Below, piece by piece: positions 54,979 to 64,000 of a DNA stretch of 64,000 nt. The position numbers were made by a program, and so were the translations under genes. The notes under the pieces were generated by a model. It had not been told where the DNA came from, ran no database searches, and saw nothing but the letters and a program-made list of their open reading frames with translations. This DNA is from Macrosoma leucophasiata. Its lineage: Eukaryota; Arthropoda; Insecta; Lepidoptera; Hedylidae. How positions within the stretch are numbered: position 1 is the first letter of the stretch; the number at the start of each line of letters is the position of its first letter. Location: the NCBI GenBank assembly GCA_036365455.1, contig JAWQUS010000016.1, positions 13,663,001 through 13,727,000 of the forward strand, read 5' to 3'.

Positions 54979-56020
54979 TTTATAGTCTAACAACTTGTCC
55001 AAACATTAACAGAAGTATATTTTCATAATAAAGCTTCATATTCCAGGTATTTGTCTACATAGTGCGTACATCAAGTGATTCTTAGTCACAATACAATAAA
55101 TAAAAAAAAATGTTAAGCCGTTTATAATCACAATATCAGGTACGATAAATAAACGGCTTAACTTATATCACCATAACGCCTTCTAAATACAAAATTATGG
55201 ATATAATACTGTTAATAAGGTTAACACCTTAAAGTTTATACAGTACACCCATTGGGGTAAGTTAACATATACACTATCGCACCCTGTGGGCTGTTTCGAC
55301 CAGTATAAATCATTCCCCGCGTTCCAATAACTTTGCTGGTCTACCCATAATTTAAACTAGGTGTTTAGCAATATCATGTGGTATTTAGGATGGTATTTAT
55401 GTTAAGGAATTTCTGCTATTTTGATGTGTCGTATACTTGGGTGCAAGTCACGTGGAATATTGCTCGACAGTATTGACTTGCCTCACTTTGTTTAGATTTC
55501 TGTCGCTTGTAACGTGTATTATCCAAATAGTAATTACCTGTTTCTATTGTTTTCTTTTGCTGGTAGCTTAGTCATATGAAGAATATAAGAAAAAAATAAC
55601 AGTGTTCAAATAAATTGTTTAAATAAGTAGCTAACAATGCAACAAAATAATCTTTTCTTACTTCAATATTTTGTATAATAGTTTTACCTTTATATCATTC
55701 TTCTGGATAGATTAAAATAACAATACAAATGTTACATTTATACAACAATTGAAAAAAAGAAAAATAAACGCGTTGTAAGGATATTTAGTAAAAAGTACGT
55801 AATTTTATAGAGACCTAAATTCGGTATAGTGTTAGTTGTGTAAGAGCAGTGTATTATAGTTTTTTTTTTCAGATATCGTTTGAGCATTACAAAAATAAGA
55901 GTTCGGGATTCGTCGTCTAAATAAAAAAAAGATAAGCTTGATTTTGTGATATTAAAAGAAAAATTAAATACGTTTTTGGTATTGTTCAAAGATCAGCAAT
56001 CTCGTGTGTCGAAAAAGCAG
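54979..56020. other. AT-rich DNA with one hairpin
   Basis: GTTAAGCCGTTTAT (55112-55125) and its exact reverse complement (55149-55162) form a 14-bp stem with a 23-nt loop. No gene seen. Confidence 0.5.
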
Positions 56021-56026
56021 TTGCAA

Positions 56027-56930
56027 AACTTACGGCAACTTTGCATCGCAGAAAATTTCCTTAGTAATTTGGGTGTATCGGTCGGTTCACAGAGGCTATT
56101 TTATAAATGAAATATAAAGATGGTATGTTGAAGCGCGCATGGCTGGTGTAGATCGTAAGCGATACGGGCGCAGTCGGGTGTGTGATGGAGGACAGCTAGT
56201 GGTAAATTAAAAAATGTGCGTTTCCGTGCTTCGGAGGGCATCTTATGCCGTCAATCCTTCGTTAAATCTTATCGGAGGCATTATGGACGGTTTGAAAACA
56301 TCCGACAGCGGGTGGCCACTAACCCGTATCTCCACCAACACGCATTGGAGCAGCGTGGTGGAGTAAGCTTCAGGCCTCCCCCCAAAAAGGAGAGAGACTT
56401 GTGCCCAGCAGTGGGGCGTATAATGGGTTGCCATTATTATTATTATTCCACTTATTTATTTTTTAACTTTTTAAATATTTTTTACATACATAAGTATAAA
56501 AATAAACATATATATGAAGAGATATATAAAAATTAAAAAAATGTGTGCCGCTGACAGCGAGAGCAGGGTCCAAGCTGCCGATGGTTAGGGACACAGAGAC
56601 AGGAACCTCCTCACTATGCGTGCCGTGCCGAGGAGTACTGCTTTCTGTATCAGACCCTAGATCCATCCACCTAGCGAGAGCCTCTTGAGATGTATTATTA
56701 TTATTTTTATTATATGTTGAAAAATCCTCACCAACAAGGTTATTACGCAGAGGTTAACCGAGAGAATCACTTGGCGCTACATGTGTTGTTGGACTATAAT
56801 GGCACATCTCGCGGGAATGACGCTCAATTTGTCTTCAGATGAGGTGGACACAAGACAAGTTTTTAGCTTTATTGTTCTATATAAATTATGTATTTGAGCT
56901 GTAATTTCGTGATCGTTTAAAGAAGTTACA
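56027..56930. repeat. Tandem duplication unit, split by SINE-D
   Basis: 56027-56124 (GAAAATTTCCTTAGTAATTT, GGTGTATCGGTCGG) and 56722-~56930 (AACAAGGTTATTACGC, CCGAGAGAATCACTTGGC, CATCTCGCGGGAATGACGCT) match the uninterrupted unit at 57135-57430 in the same order. Confidence 0.8.
56133..56713 (+). repeat. SINE-D composite insertion with 8-bp duplication
   Basis: Flanked by ATGTTGAA (56125-56132 and 56714-56721). The 5S-derived head is present but has lost ~20 bp around the GGTTAAGC box A region (compare 19556-19625). The SINE-D body follows, then an AT-rich filler and a second GC-rich segment (56545-56690). That segment is open on the minus strand (LARWMDLGSDTESSTPR), of unknown origin, and the insertion ends in a (TTA)n run. 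The 8-bp duplication is consistent with LINE-mediated insertion. Confidence 0.75.
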
Positions 56931-57134
56931 GATAAATGTATATAAGGCAATTGCAGCTATCACATTTTTCACAGAGTTGTCGAATAAGAATGTGATTAAA
57001 GGCAAAATATCTATCAATCGCAATACTTAACCTGGGTTATTAATGTGACGTCATAAGCGCGAGACTTTCTGTTATTATTGCCGCCTATGATAGTACCAGA
57101 ATATCTCAAGAGAATTACTTCAATATGCTGAAAT

Positions 57135-57430
57135 AAACTTACAGCGAACTTTGCTCTGCCATCGGAGAATTTCCATAGTAATTTACGTGTATCGGTTCAT
57201 AGGAGGCTATTTGATGAGTGAAATACAAAGTTGTTTTGATGGAAAATCCTCGCAAACAAGGTTATTACGCGGGGGTTAACCGAGAGAATCACTTGGCGTA
57301 ACATGTGTTGTTGGGCTATAATGGCACATCTCGTGGGAATGACGCTCAATTTGGCTTCAGATGAGGTGGCAACAATATACGAATACTCGACAAGTTTTAG
57401 CTTTATTGTCACTTAAAATTATCACTTATG
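57135..57430. repeat. Tandem duplication unit, uninterrupted copy
   Basis: Matches 56027-56930 without the SINE-D insertion: GAGAATTTCCATAGTAATTT, CGTGTATCGGTTC, CAAACAAGGTTATTACGCGG, CACTTGGCGTAACATGTG and TCAGATGAGGTGGC. It provides the empty-site reference for 56133-56713. Confidence 0.8.
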
Positions 57431-57831
57431 CTGAATGAGTGTTGTGCAATGGTTTGGACACAATTTGTTTGGAGGCGTGGGTAAAATAGTTTTTTTTATA
57501 AGTGAAAGATGGATTTTTTTTTGAGTTTAATCGAATGATTAGCTGACTTTGAATGATCACCTTCATTACATTAAAAAATGTAGGTAAACTGTGACATGAA
57601 TGATTAAATGCGCGTCACGCATGGCACGCGACGCAACACGTTTTGGTTAATCAATATAACATTTTCACACAGAATCGCGGCCACTGCGCGCAAAATACGA
57701 AGCATAATTTGGTTTCGTTTTTGGTTTTGACTAGTTCGTGCTTTGTATTCTGAATGGACCAGTGTACGCGCTTCATAAGGAATATGTAGGTCTTTCGCTA
57801 GATATTTTTATCCGACGTATAAATATGTAAC
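57431..57831. other. No named feature
   Basis: AT-rich with a moderately GC-rich patch at 57605-57690. No repeat recognised. Confidence 0.4.
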
Positions 57832-57990
57832 TGCCTATGTAGTCTAGTGGTAGCATGCCACTACTGCTATGCCTGGGTTCAACACACGGTCGTAGGCTAC
57901 CAAAAATAAAGGTAATATAAAATAACCAGAAAAAAACCCTTTATCTCTAGTATTATTGCATTTTTTTACATTATTCCTACGACAAGGCCA
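57832..57990 (+). repeat. SINE-A 5' part
   Basis: CTGCCTATGTAGTCTAGTGG, TAGCATGCCACTACTGC, GCCTGGGTTCAACACACGG (box B, mutated) and CCCTTTATCTCTAGTATTAT. The body is lost after ~57990. Confidence 0.65.
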
Positions 57991-58104
57991 CTTTATGCAG
58001 TGATAATAAATGCTATACTTGATTGATTTGGGATAAGCGGATAATTCCCTGTCATGATCGCTGTGCACTCGCAGCGAACTCGCTACGCGATCACCTCAGT
58101 TTGA

Positions 58105-58661
58105 ACAGTAAATGCAAGTTACCAGGACATTACAAAAATCAGTGTCGTTCTACAGAAATGCATAAAGGAAAACAAACAGATAATGCATTCAGTGCAATGT
58201 TCCTGACCGGTGATTTTAGTGACAGAAATTTCTACATTGACTCGGGCTCAAGTTGTCATCTTATTTCGGAGTCAAATAAACACATGTTGAAGAATGTCTC
58301 TTACAACACGGAAACTCGAGATATAGTTGCGGCAAATAAGGAAAGTATGTCCGTCCGTCCGTACCGGTGTATATGTTCCGGAGACTTGCAGTTGACAACG
58401 CGAGTCAGTAATTCGGAGCATGAGGTGAACGTCAACAATGTTTTGTGCATTCGAAATCTTACCACCAATCTATTATCCGTGAACAAGATAATATCTAGTG
58501 GCAACAGGGTGGTTTTCAAAGAAGAAGTGTGCCATATTTACAATCGAAGAAATGAATGCATTGAAGAAGCTAACCTAACAAATGGAGTGCATAGGTTAAA
58601 CATTGTGAAGTCAGAAAAACTGTTAGCAGCCACGGCAGTGACTTCTAGTTTGACATGGTAG
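58105..58661 (+). pseudogene. copia Gag tail and aspartic protease
   Basis: Polyprotein segment that would bind RNA and cleave Gag-Pol. It opens within a zinc knuckle (KLPGHYKNQC; the first Cys pair is only partly preserved), then has a short linker and the protease active-site region FYIDSGSSCHLIS (catalytic Asp of D-S-G near 58240). After that come NLLSVNKI and INRRNECI-type sequence typical of the region before the GAG-pre-integrase domain. The frame ends at TAG 58659-58661 just before the HRRLGHIN integrase motif. The ATG at 58023 is upstream of the homology and lies in unrelated DNA, so it is not the true start. Confidence 0.85.
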
Positions 58662-59270
58662 CATAGACGTCTTGGCCATATTAATAGTAATGACTTAAAT
58701 ATCATGAGAGATGGAGCTGTGGAAGGCGTATTGTTCCAAGATAAGGCAGAAATAAATAAAGGTAATTGTACAGTGTGCTGTGAGGGAAAGCAATCAAGAC
58801 TGCCCTTCCCTGTCAGTTCTTCACGTAGTACCGAGGTCCTGAATATCATACATGCTGACCTTTGTCCTATGGAGCCTAGGCCTGGGCCTATGGAGAATAA
58901 GTCTAGATATTTTCTTCTATTGATTGATGACTATAGTCGGATGGCTTTTGTATACTTTTTAAAGTCTAAAGATGAAACATTCACCTACTTCAAACAATTC
59001 AAAAACTTTGTGGAGAACCAGAAATCTTCCAAAATCAAGATCTTGAGGACGGATAACGGCGGTGAGTTTTGTTCCGCACAGATGGAAAATTATTTGAAGC
59101 AGACTGGCATTATATTTACTATATTATTATATTTAATATATTATTATTATACATCAAAAAACAAATCCCAAAAGTATACACTGCAGCAAACCGGGATGAG
59201 TGAGCGCAATATGAGATCAGTTGTTGAAAAAGCCAGATGTTTGATCTTTGATGCCAAATTTGATAAATAG
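58662..59270 (+). pseudogene. copia integrase, N-terminal and core
   Basis: Integrase that inserts the cDNA. The HHCC zinc finger is readable as HRRLGHIN (just after the stop) and CTVCCEGKQSRLPF. The core has HADLCPM (first catalytic Asp), LLIDDYSRMAFVYFLKSKDE and LRTDNGGEF (second Asp). At ~59122-59170 an AT-rich (TTA)n insertion replaces the usual sequence before the GMSER block, removing the normal spacing to the third acidic residue. The frame ends at 59270 inside the KARCLIFDAKFDK region. Confidence 0.85.
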
Positions 59271-59297
59271 TTATGAGCTGAGACGCATCATACTGCA

Positions 59298-60032
59298 GTG
59301 TACTTAAAGAATAGATCCCCCGCTGCAGGTCTAGATCGGCATACACCTTATGAACTATGGCATGGTAAAAAACCAGATGTCAGCCATATTCGTGTCCATG
59401 GCAGCCCAGTCAAGTCACATGTGCTTAAGGAAAAACGCCTGAAATGGGACAGAAAGTCGAAAAAACTGTATCTTGTCGGATACGATGAAAATATCAAGGG
59501 GTATCGATTATACAATCCTGAGACAAACTCAGTTACAGTGGCAAGAGATGTTGTGGTCATGGAGCAAGAAAGTGACAGCATGACAACACAGATACCTGTA
59601 CAGGAAGGAGTTGCAGAAAAGCAGGATTCAGAGAGGGAAGATCTGAAGGTTGATCAGAGTCAGATCAAAGATCATGATACAACATATGTTCCAGATTCGT
59701 CCCATGACTCGGAACAGAGTATCTACGAGTCTGATTTTTACGAGTCAGATGATGAGGAAATTGTTTCTAATATACAAGATTCGGAAGTCTCAAATCCGCG
59801 TACAAGGAGAAAACCGGATTATTATGGTATCTCAAACTTCTGCGTTACATATCAAGTAACCGGTGAGGAGATCTCGCTATATGATGTTAACAATGGACCA
59901 GAAAAGGAACAATGGCAGCAGGCAATCAAAGAAGAGTTGCAATCATTCAGAGATAGAGATGCCTGGGAACTTGTTGATCGACCAGTGAATAAAACAGTAG
60001 TTAAGTGCAAGTGGGTTTTTAAAAGGAAATAG
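59298..60032 (+). pseudogene. copia integrase C-terminus and RT start
   Basis: Continues the polyprotein: YLKNRSPAAGLDRHTPYELW and HGKKPDVSHIRVHGS (integrase C-terminal part), LKWDRKSKKLYLVGY, a Ser/Asp/Glu-rich linker (PDSSHDSEQSIYESDFYESD), then the RT leader EQWQQAIKEELQSFRDRDAW, ELV and VVKCKWVFK before TAG at 60030. Order and spacing match insect copia elements. No catalytic RT residue lies in this part. Confidence 0.85.
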
Positions 60033-60520
60033 TGCAGTGATGACAATAAAGTTAAGTACAGAGCGAGGCTGGTTGCAAAGGGTTTCGCACAAAAAGAAGG
60101 TAAGGACTACCAGGAGACGTTCTCACCAGTCCTCAGGTATTCCACCTTAGATTGTTACTTGCTTTGAGTGTAGAATTAAACTTACATATAGTACACTTAG
60201 ATGTCCCAACTGCCTTTTTAAATGGATTGTTAAAAGAATTAATTTATATGGAAATACCAGCTTGTTCAAATTTATGAAAGAACCATATATGGTTTGAAAC
60301 AATCTGCCAGAGCTTGGTATCAAAGAGTAGAAATTTGTTTATTAGAACTAGGTTACACCAGGTCTCAATATGAACCTTGCTTGTTCATAAAATGCAATAA
60401 CAATATTAAAGTTTACATTGCATTGTTTGTTGATGATTTTTTTGTTTTCTATAATTAATTGATGAATTAAGTGCTAAATTTAAAATAAAAAAATTAGGCC
60501 AGATAAAGCATTGCCTTTGC
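60033..60520 (+). pseudogene. copia RT core, multiply frameshifted
   Basis: Readable in pieces: [31 protein letters not shown] (first catalytic Asp region), LLELGYTRSQYEPCLFIK-type sequence and LFVDDFF (the YVDD-box equivalent at ~60428). Several indels between 60140 and 60300 shift frames and appear to delete part of the palm. No single frame spans it. Confidence 0.75.
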
Positions 60521-61356
60521 ATGAATGTCACAGTGAAGAAAGATTCAATAAGTATAGATCAACAAGGCTTTGTTGATGTTATTTTGAATAGATTTAATAT
60601 GCATAATTGTAAAAGTTCAAATACTCCTATGGAGAAGAATTTAAAATTAGAAAAGAGTAATGCAATTTGTAAAAAATATCCATATCAGGAATTGCTAGGT
60701 GCTCTGATGTATTTGAGTGTTTTGTCACGTCCTGACATAGCATATGCAGTTAGTTTTCTCAGCCAGTATAACAACTGTTATGATGAAACTCACTGGAAAC
60801 ATTTAAAAAGAGTATTAAAATATTTAAAGAAAACCAAAGACTATGGGTTAAAATTTGTTAAAAGTAATAGTACTAGTAAGTTAGTAGGGTATGTAGATGC
60901 TGATTGGGCTTCATGTGCAATAGATAGAAAGTCATATACTGGTTTCATGTTTAAATTATCTGGGAGTGTTATATCTTATGAATGCAGAAAGCAAAAACAG
61001 TAGCATTATCCAGTACCGAAACTGAATATATGGCTCTCTCTGAAGCAAGTAAAGAGGCCATGTATTTAAAGAGTTTATTATCAGAAATTAATGGTAATAT
61101 AGCTATGGATAGTATACCTTTCCATATACAAAGCGATTATCAAAGTTCTCAGAAATTGGCATCTAATCCTTTATATCATAGGCGCACCAAACATATTGAT
61201 GTTAGGCATCATTTCATCAGGGAATGTATAGCGAAAAACTTAATTCAGATTACCTATTTACCTACTTCTGAGATGCCAGCAGATGTTTTAACTAAAAGTT
61301 TTTGTAGTGTAAAACATCACAAATTCATCAAGATGTTAACCCTATCACAAGTGTAA
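60521..61356 (+). pseudogene. copia RT thumb and RNase H
   Basis: Frame 60521-61003 holds the thumb (SSNTPMEKNLKLEK, GALMYLSVLSRPDIAYAVSF) and RNase H start (GYVDADWASCAIDRKSYTGF). A frameshift near 60990 leads to 60982-61356 with KTVALSSTETEYMALSEASK (catalytic Glu region), HIDVRHHFIRE and MPADVLTKS near the end, the standard copia C-terminus. The catalytic pattern (DADW, SSTETEY, ADVLTK) is intact apart from the shift. Confidence 0.85.
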
Positions 61357-61400
61357 TAAATTTTGTAATGTTTATTTAAATGTAAGTTAACTTTATTTTA

Positions 61401-61571
61401 ATAAGTGGGGGTGTTAAATTTGTCTATAGCTGTATTAGTTATCTGTATTGGTTATCTGTGGTATCAAAATAAGTTAACACACCAGAGCCACCTTTGTAAT
61501 AATGTGAACTTGTGAAGTATAATAAATCGTTCAGCTCGTTGCCAACTAACTCGTGTTTTATTAGTTTTCAA
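61401..61571 (+). repeat. copia polypurine tract and 3' LTR
   Basis: Polypurine tract AAGTGGGGG ends at 61411; the LTR begins TGTTAAATTTGTCTATAG at 61412. It contains a polyadenylation signal AATAAA (within GTATAATAAATCG, ~61522) and ends near TTTTCAAC at ~61571. The exact 3' boundary is uncertain because no 5' LTR is available for comparison. Confidence 0.75.
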
Positions 61572-61679
61572 CTTGCTAGGAAATCAGTATTGTGATATAG
61601 CTGTTAATGTCGTGCGCAGGTAGAGAAGCGTGTCGCTGCTACGGTGGCTACGCCAAGATTCGCGACAGTGCTACGAGCC

Positions 61680-62013
61680 GTGAGTGCGTGAAACTTCTGT
61701 CAGAGAATATATAATAATACTACGTATAGAATGGACACTTCGACGTCCCGCCCGATTTCCTCGCATCACTCAACCCCTTCCCCTCTTATTGGCGACGGTT
61801 GGTATTTTGTACGTGCTACGCACACAGGTGCGCGTGTAAATACACATCACTGATTGCTGTCTGTGTAATAGAAACCAAATTAAGCGTTTGTATGGAATTT
61901 TGGCGAAGTGTCCGCGTTGTGCTTCTGTGAGTGCGTGAGAATTCTGTGAATGCGTGAGACTTTGGTGAGTGCGTGAGACTTCTATGAGTACGTGAGAGTT
62001 CTGGTAGTGTGAG
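61680..62013. repeat. Minisatellite, ~20-bp GAGTGCGTGAGA units
   Basis: At 61921-62013 four to five imperfect units of the form TGAGTGCGTGAGACTTCT follow each other. A single related unit (GTGAGTGCGTGAAACTTCTG) lies at ~61680. Minus-strand frames of Ser/Thr/His-rich repeats here are a by-product. Confidence 0.75.
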
Positions 62014-63013
62014 ACTGACCAAGTAACAGGAAAATGCCTACCTTCATACTTTGCCAAAAAATCTTGTAGGTTACTTCAGTGTTAACGTATCTATTGCTTA
62101 TTACTTTGTGGAGTTAAGAGAGTAATAGTTAAGCAAAGTTACGTCGGAATAGGGAAGTTCAGTATTATCTATTGTTAGGTTATTTCCTTTACAAAATGTG
62201 GAATCAAAAATCGCATCGTTAGAGTAAAACAATGTGCTCCTAAAAATGAAACAAAAATAAAAATATTTAGACGAACACAAAATGAAAAAAGACACGATCA
62301 TATTGGTTTGTCGCTACATAAAAAATACAGATTCCAATATAACTTTATCACGAGCGCGCCACTAGAAAACAAAGGCTTGGAACTTTTGCACCCCGTATCT
62401 GTAACCGTAAAATATCAGCGATCATGTCTCACCAGCCTTCACATAACCACCGGGTAACATTGGAAAGTTTCACCGTGACTCTACTTATTATAGCCGAGGG
62501 CACAAAGCCTCCGGTAATGTTGGCTGCGATTTTGTTAGAGTAACGTTCTAGCTTTCAACTTTGATGTCTAATAACAAGGACAAGGGACGCCGTTGTGTTC
62601 CTAATATTTACTTAATTAATATTTATACGATATTAATATTAATCATTTTGCTCAATATCAAGTTTCTGTTACTTCGACTGTAGCAAATAAAAGTTTAATT
62701 ATGGATAATGAAACGGAGGTTATATATTTTTTTTTGCAGAATTTTATTTTGATGTGATTTTGAGATGTTTGCTGTAGTTTTCTTTAATAATATTTAGTAC
62801 CTCGAATTATTAATTTGATAATAGGTGATCGTAATAGATGTGATAACGTATGTACTCCCAAATTTTTTCTTTAATATGTGGAATTATAACTAAATTGAAA
62901 CAGATCTCAGAATCTACGAACTAGGACGTTGTTTGTTTTTGAGTGTGTTGTTTTTATTTGCAATAGATAAATTAATACTCTACTAAAGGCTTAAATAAAA
63001 TGCATATGTTTAT
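62014..63013. other. No named feature
   Basis: AT-rich with a more balanced patch at 62340-62540. No repeat or gene recognised. Confidence 0.4.
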
Positions 63014-63101
63014 GCCACCCTTGAAACCTAAGTTGTTATGTATTTGTGATAGTTATAACGTAACATCTAACCTGAATACGATAGTGCTGAACACTACCAT
63101 T
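63014..63101 (-). repeat. Repeat-C fragment, reverse
   Basis: CCTTGAAACCTAAGTTGTTA and CGATAGTGCTGAACACTACC match the family. It abuts the LINE fragment at ~63102. Confidence 0.6.
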
Positions 63102-63630
63102 GACACATTGGTTCTCCTGGCTGTCCACGGTATGCGCAACATTATTCGCCAACACCACATCTCAAATGAATCTATTCTGAGTCTTTCTCGTGACAAAATG
63201 GTCCATGTTTCCACCCCGTAGAGAAATATTGGGAAAATCTGTGATTTTACGAGGCGTATCTTGGTGTTGTTTGTGACACTTCGATTTTCCCTTAAATTTC
63301 CCAGTCGAGACATGGCGTCTTTTGCAATGACCATTCTGCATTTGATTTCTGGGGCGCAACTTCCATCATTGCAATTGAGAGATCCTAGGTAGATGAATTG
63401 TTCGCCCACTTCTATATTTGGAATGTTACTCACATTTGAAAGATTGCCAGCTCTGTCCACTATCATCAGCTTTGTTTTATTTCTGTTGATAGCGAGACCC
63501 ATGGCTATACCTACTATCAAATTCGATTTTTTGCAGAAGTATTTGCATTTCATCTATAGATGTTGCCAGGAGAGTTGTATCATCGGAATATCTGAGGTTA
63601 GATAGAGAGAAGTCGTTTAGGACGAGTTTA
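63102..63630 (-). pseudogene. RTE-type LINE reverse transcriptase fragment
   Basis: C-terminal half of a LINE RT on the minus strand. It enters near 63630 with YSDDTTLLA (the FADD/YADD box, Ala to Ser) and DEMQILLQKIEF. After a frameshift, frame 63553-63053 gives GLAINRNKTKLMIV, FIYLGSLNCNDG, EIKCRMVIAKDAMSRL, KIRLVKSQIFPIFLYGVETW and MWCWRIMLRIPWTARRTNV. This series is characteristic of the RTE/BovB-like LINEs abundant in insect genomes. The N-terminal endonuclease and most RT motifs are absent. The fragment ends at a repeat-C piece. Confidence 0.85.
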
Positions 63631-63658
63631 ATAACAAATATGCCAATTTTAAATATTA

Positions 63659-63761
63659 GGGTTCCGCTGCATCAAAATATTTGTAAAAGTTAATGTTAAA
63701 TTTAAGAGCAGGATGTACAATTCAACATTAACTTTAACAATTGTTTGGTGCAACCGAACCC
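63659..63761. mobile_element. Short MITE, self-complementary
   Basis: 103 bp from GGGTTCCGCTGCATCAAAAT to GGTGCAACCGAACCC. The arms of ~45 bp are imperfect reverse complements (shared AAAGTTAATGTT core near the centre). It fits the pattern of small lepidopteran MITEs. No clean target duplication seen. Confidence 0.65.
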
Positions 63762-64000
63762 AAATAAAGTCCCCACAGATAAAACAGCACGCAATGTTCC
63801 TTTCAAGTAGAAATGTTTTAATTTTTTGCTTCCTCCTAGAAGCTACATACATACACGGAACTCATCATATTTTTTCCGATGTGTTCTAGTTTAGAAACTA
63901 GGAAAAACTTCTCACAGGAAACATTTAACAAGGGCTAACTCTTTGTTACTACGCTTGAGATCAGATACATAGTAATATATTTTGCGAGTTCAAATGCCAG
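63762..64000. other. AT-rich DNA to window end, no feature seen
   Basis: No named repeat or ORF. Confidence 0.4.

Larger units (their letters stand above)
58105..61571 (+). mobile_element. copia (Pseudoviridae-type) LTR element, 5'-truncated
   Basis: Gag-Pol of a Ty1/copia retrotransposon in the copia order PR-IN-RT-RNase H. It begins abruptly inside the Gag zinc knuckle at ~58105 and ends in a ~160-bp 3' LTR after the polypurine tract GTGGGGG. No 5' LTR, primer-binding site or Gag N-terminus is present. Frames are broken at 58661, 59122-59170, 59270, 60032, ~60150-60510 and ~61000. A non-functional fossil. Confidence 0.9.

Noticed and set aside
58023..58104. ATG at 58023 as the start of the copia Gag
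   Set aside because: The sequence before ~58105 has no Gag similarity and the element is truncated in the zinc knuckle.

Overview
The window looks like intergenic or intronic DNA from a moth or butterfly (Lepidoptera). It is AT-rich and no intact host gene is recognisable. It is packed with fragments of transposable-element families typical of Lepidoptera: short non-autonomous Helitrons with A|TC...CTAG|T ends, tRNA-derived and 5S-rRNA-derived SINEs, a mariner, a copia element, an I-like LINE with RNase H, RTE-type LINE fragments and several MITE families. The taxonomic call is inference from these families.

Layout. 1-7.4 kb: a GC-rich island at the left edge, then AT-rich DNA with SINE-A, repeat-C, two reverse Helitrons, a perfect 24-bp snap-back palindrome and a LINE 3' end. 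7.4-33 kb: a dense field of short elements: SINE-A, SINE-B, repeat-C, family E, Penelope-like fragments, Helitrons (20.6, 30.3 and 32.3 kb), two copies of a PIF/Harbinger-type MITE, a hAT-type MITE inserted inside a SINE, and a 5S-derived SINE. 33.2-39.9 kb: one long, inactivated non-LTR retrotransposon (ORF1 with CCHC knuckle; ORF2 with endonuclease, RT and RNase H) cut by a reverse-strand mariner. 40-46 kb: a MADF-domain ORF remnant, a 566-bp element with perfect 18-bp terminal inverted repeats, and a Helitron nested in repeat-C. 46.4-49.9 kb: an ~800-bp tandem duplication, a large foldback hairpin and a GC-rich LINE-like 3' region containing a miRNA-like hairpin. 50.5-53.8 kb: four diverged copies of a local repeat, one of them split by a 989-bp piggyBac-type element with TTAA duplications. 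56-57.4 kb: a tandem duplication split by a 5S-derived SINE with an 8-bp target duplication. 58.1-61.6 kb: a 5'-truncated copia element with its 3' LTR. 61.9-63.8 kb: a minisatellite, an RTE-type RT fragment and a MITE.

Nothing here forms a working pathway. The value of the window is structural: several insertions can be ordered in time because an uninterrupted paralogous site lies nearby, and several unrelated loci carry perfect short-loop inverted repeats that no transposon family explains. All coding sequence recognised is transposon-derived, and most is broken by stops and frameshifts.
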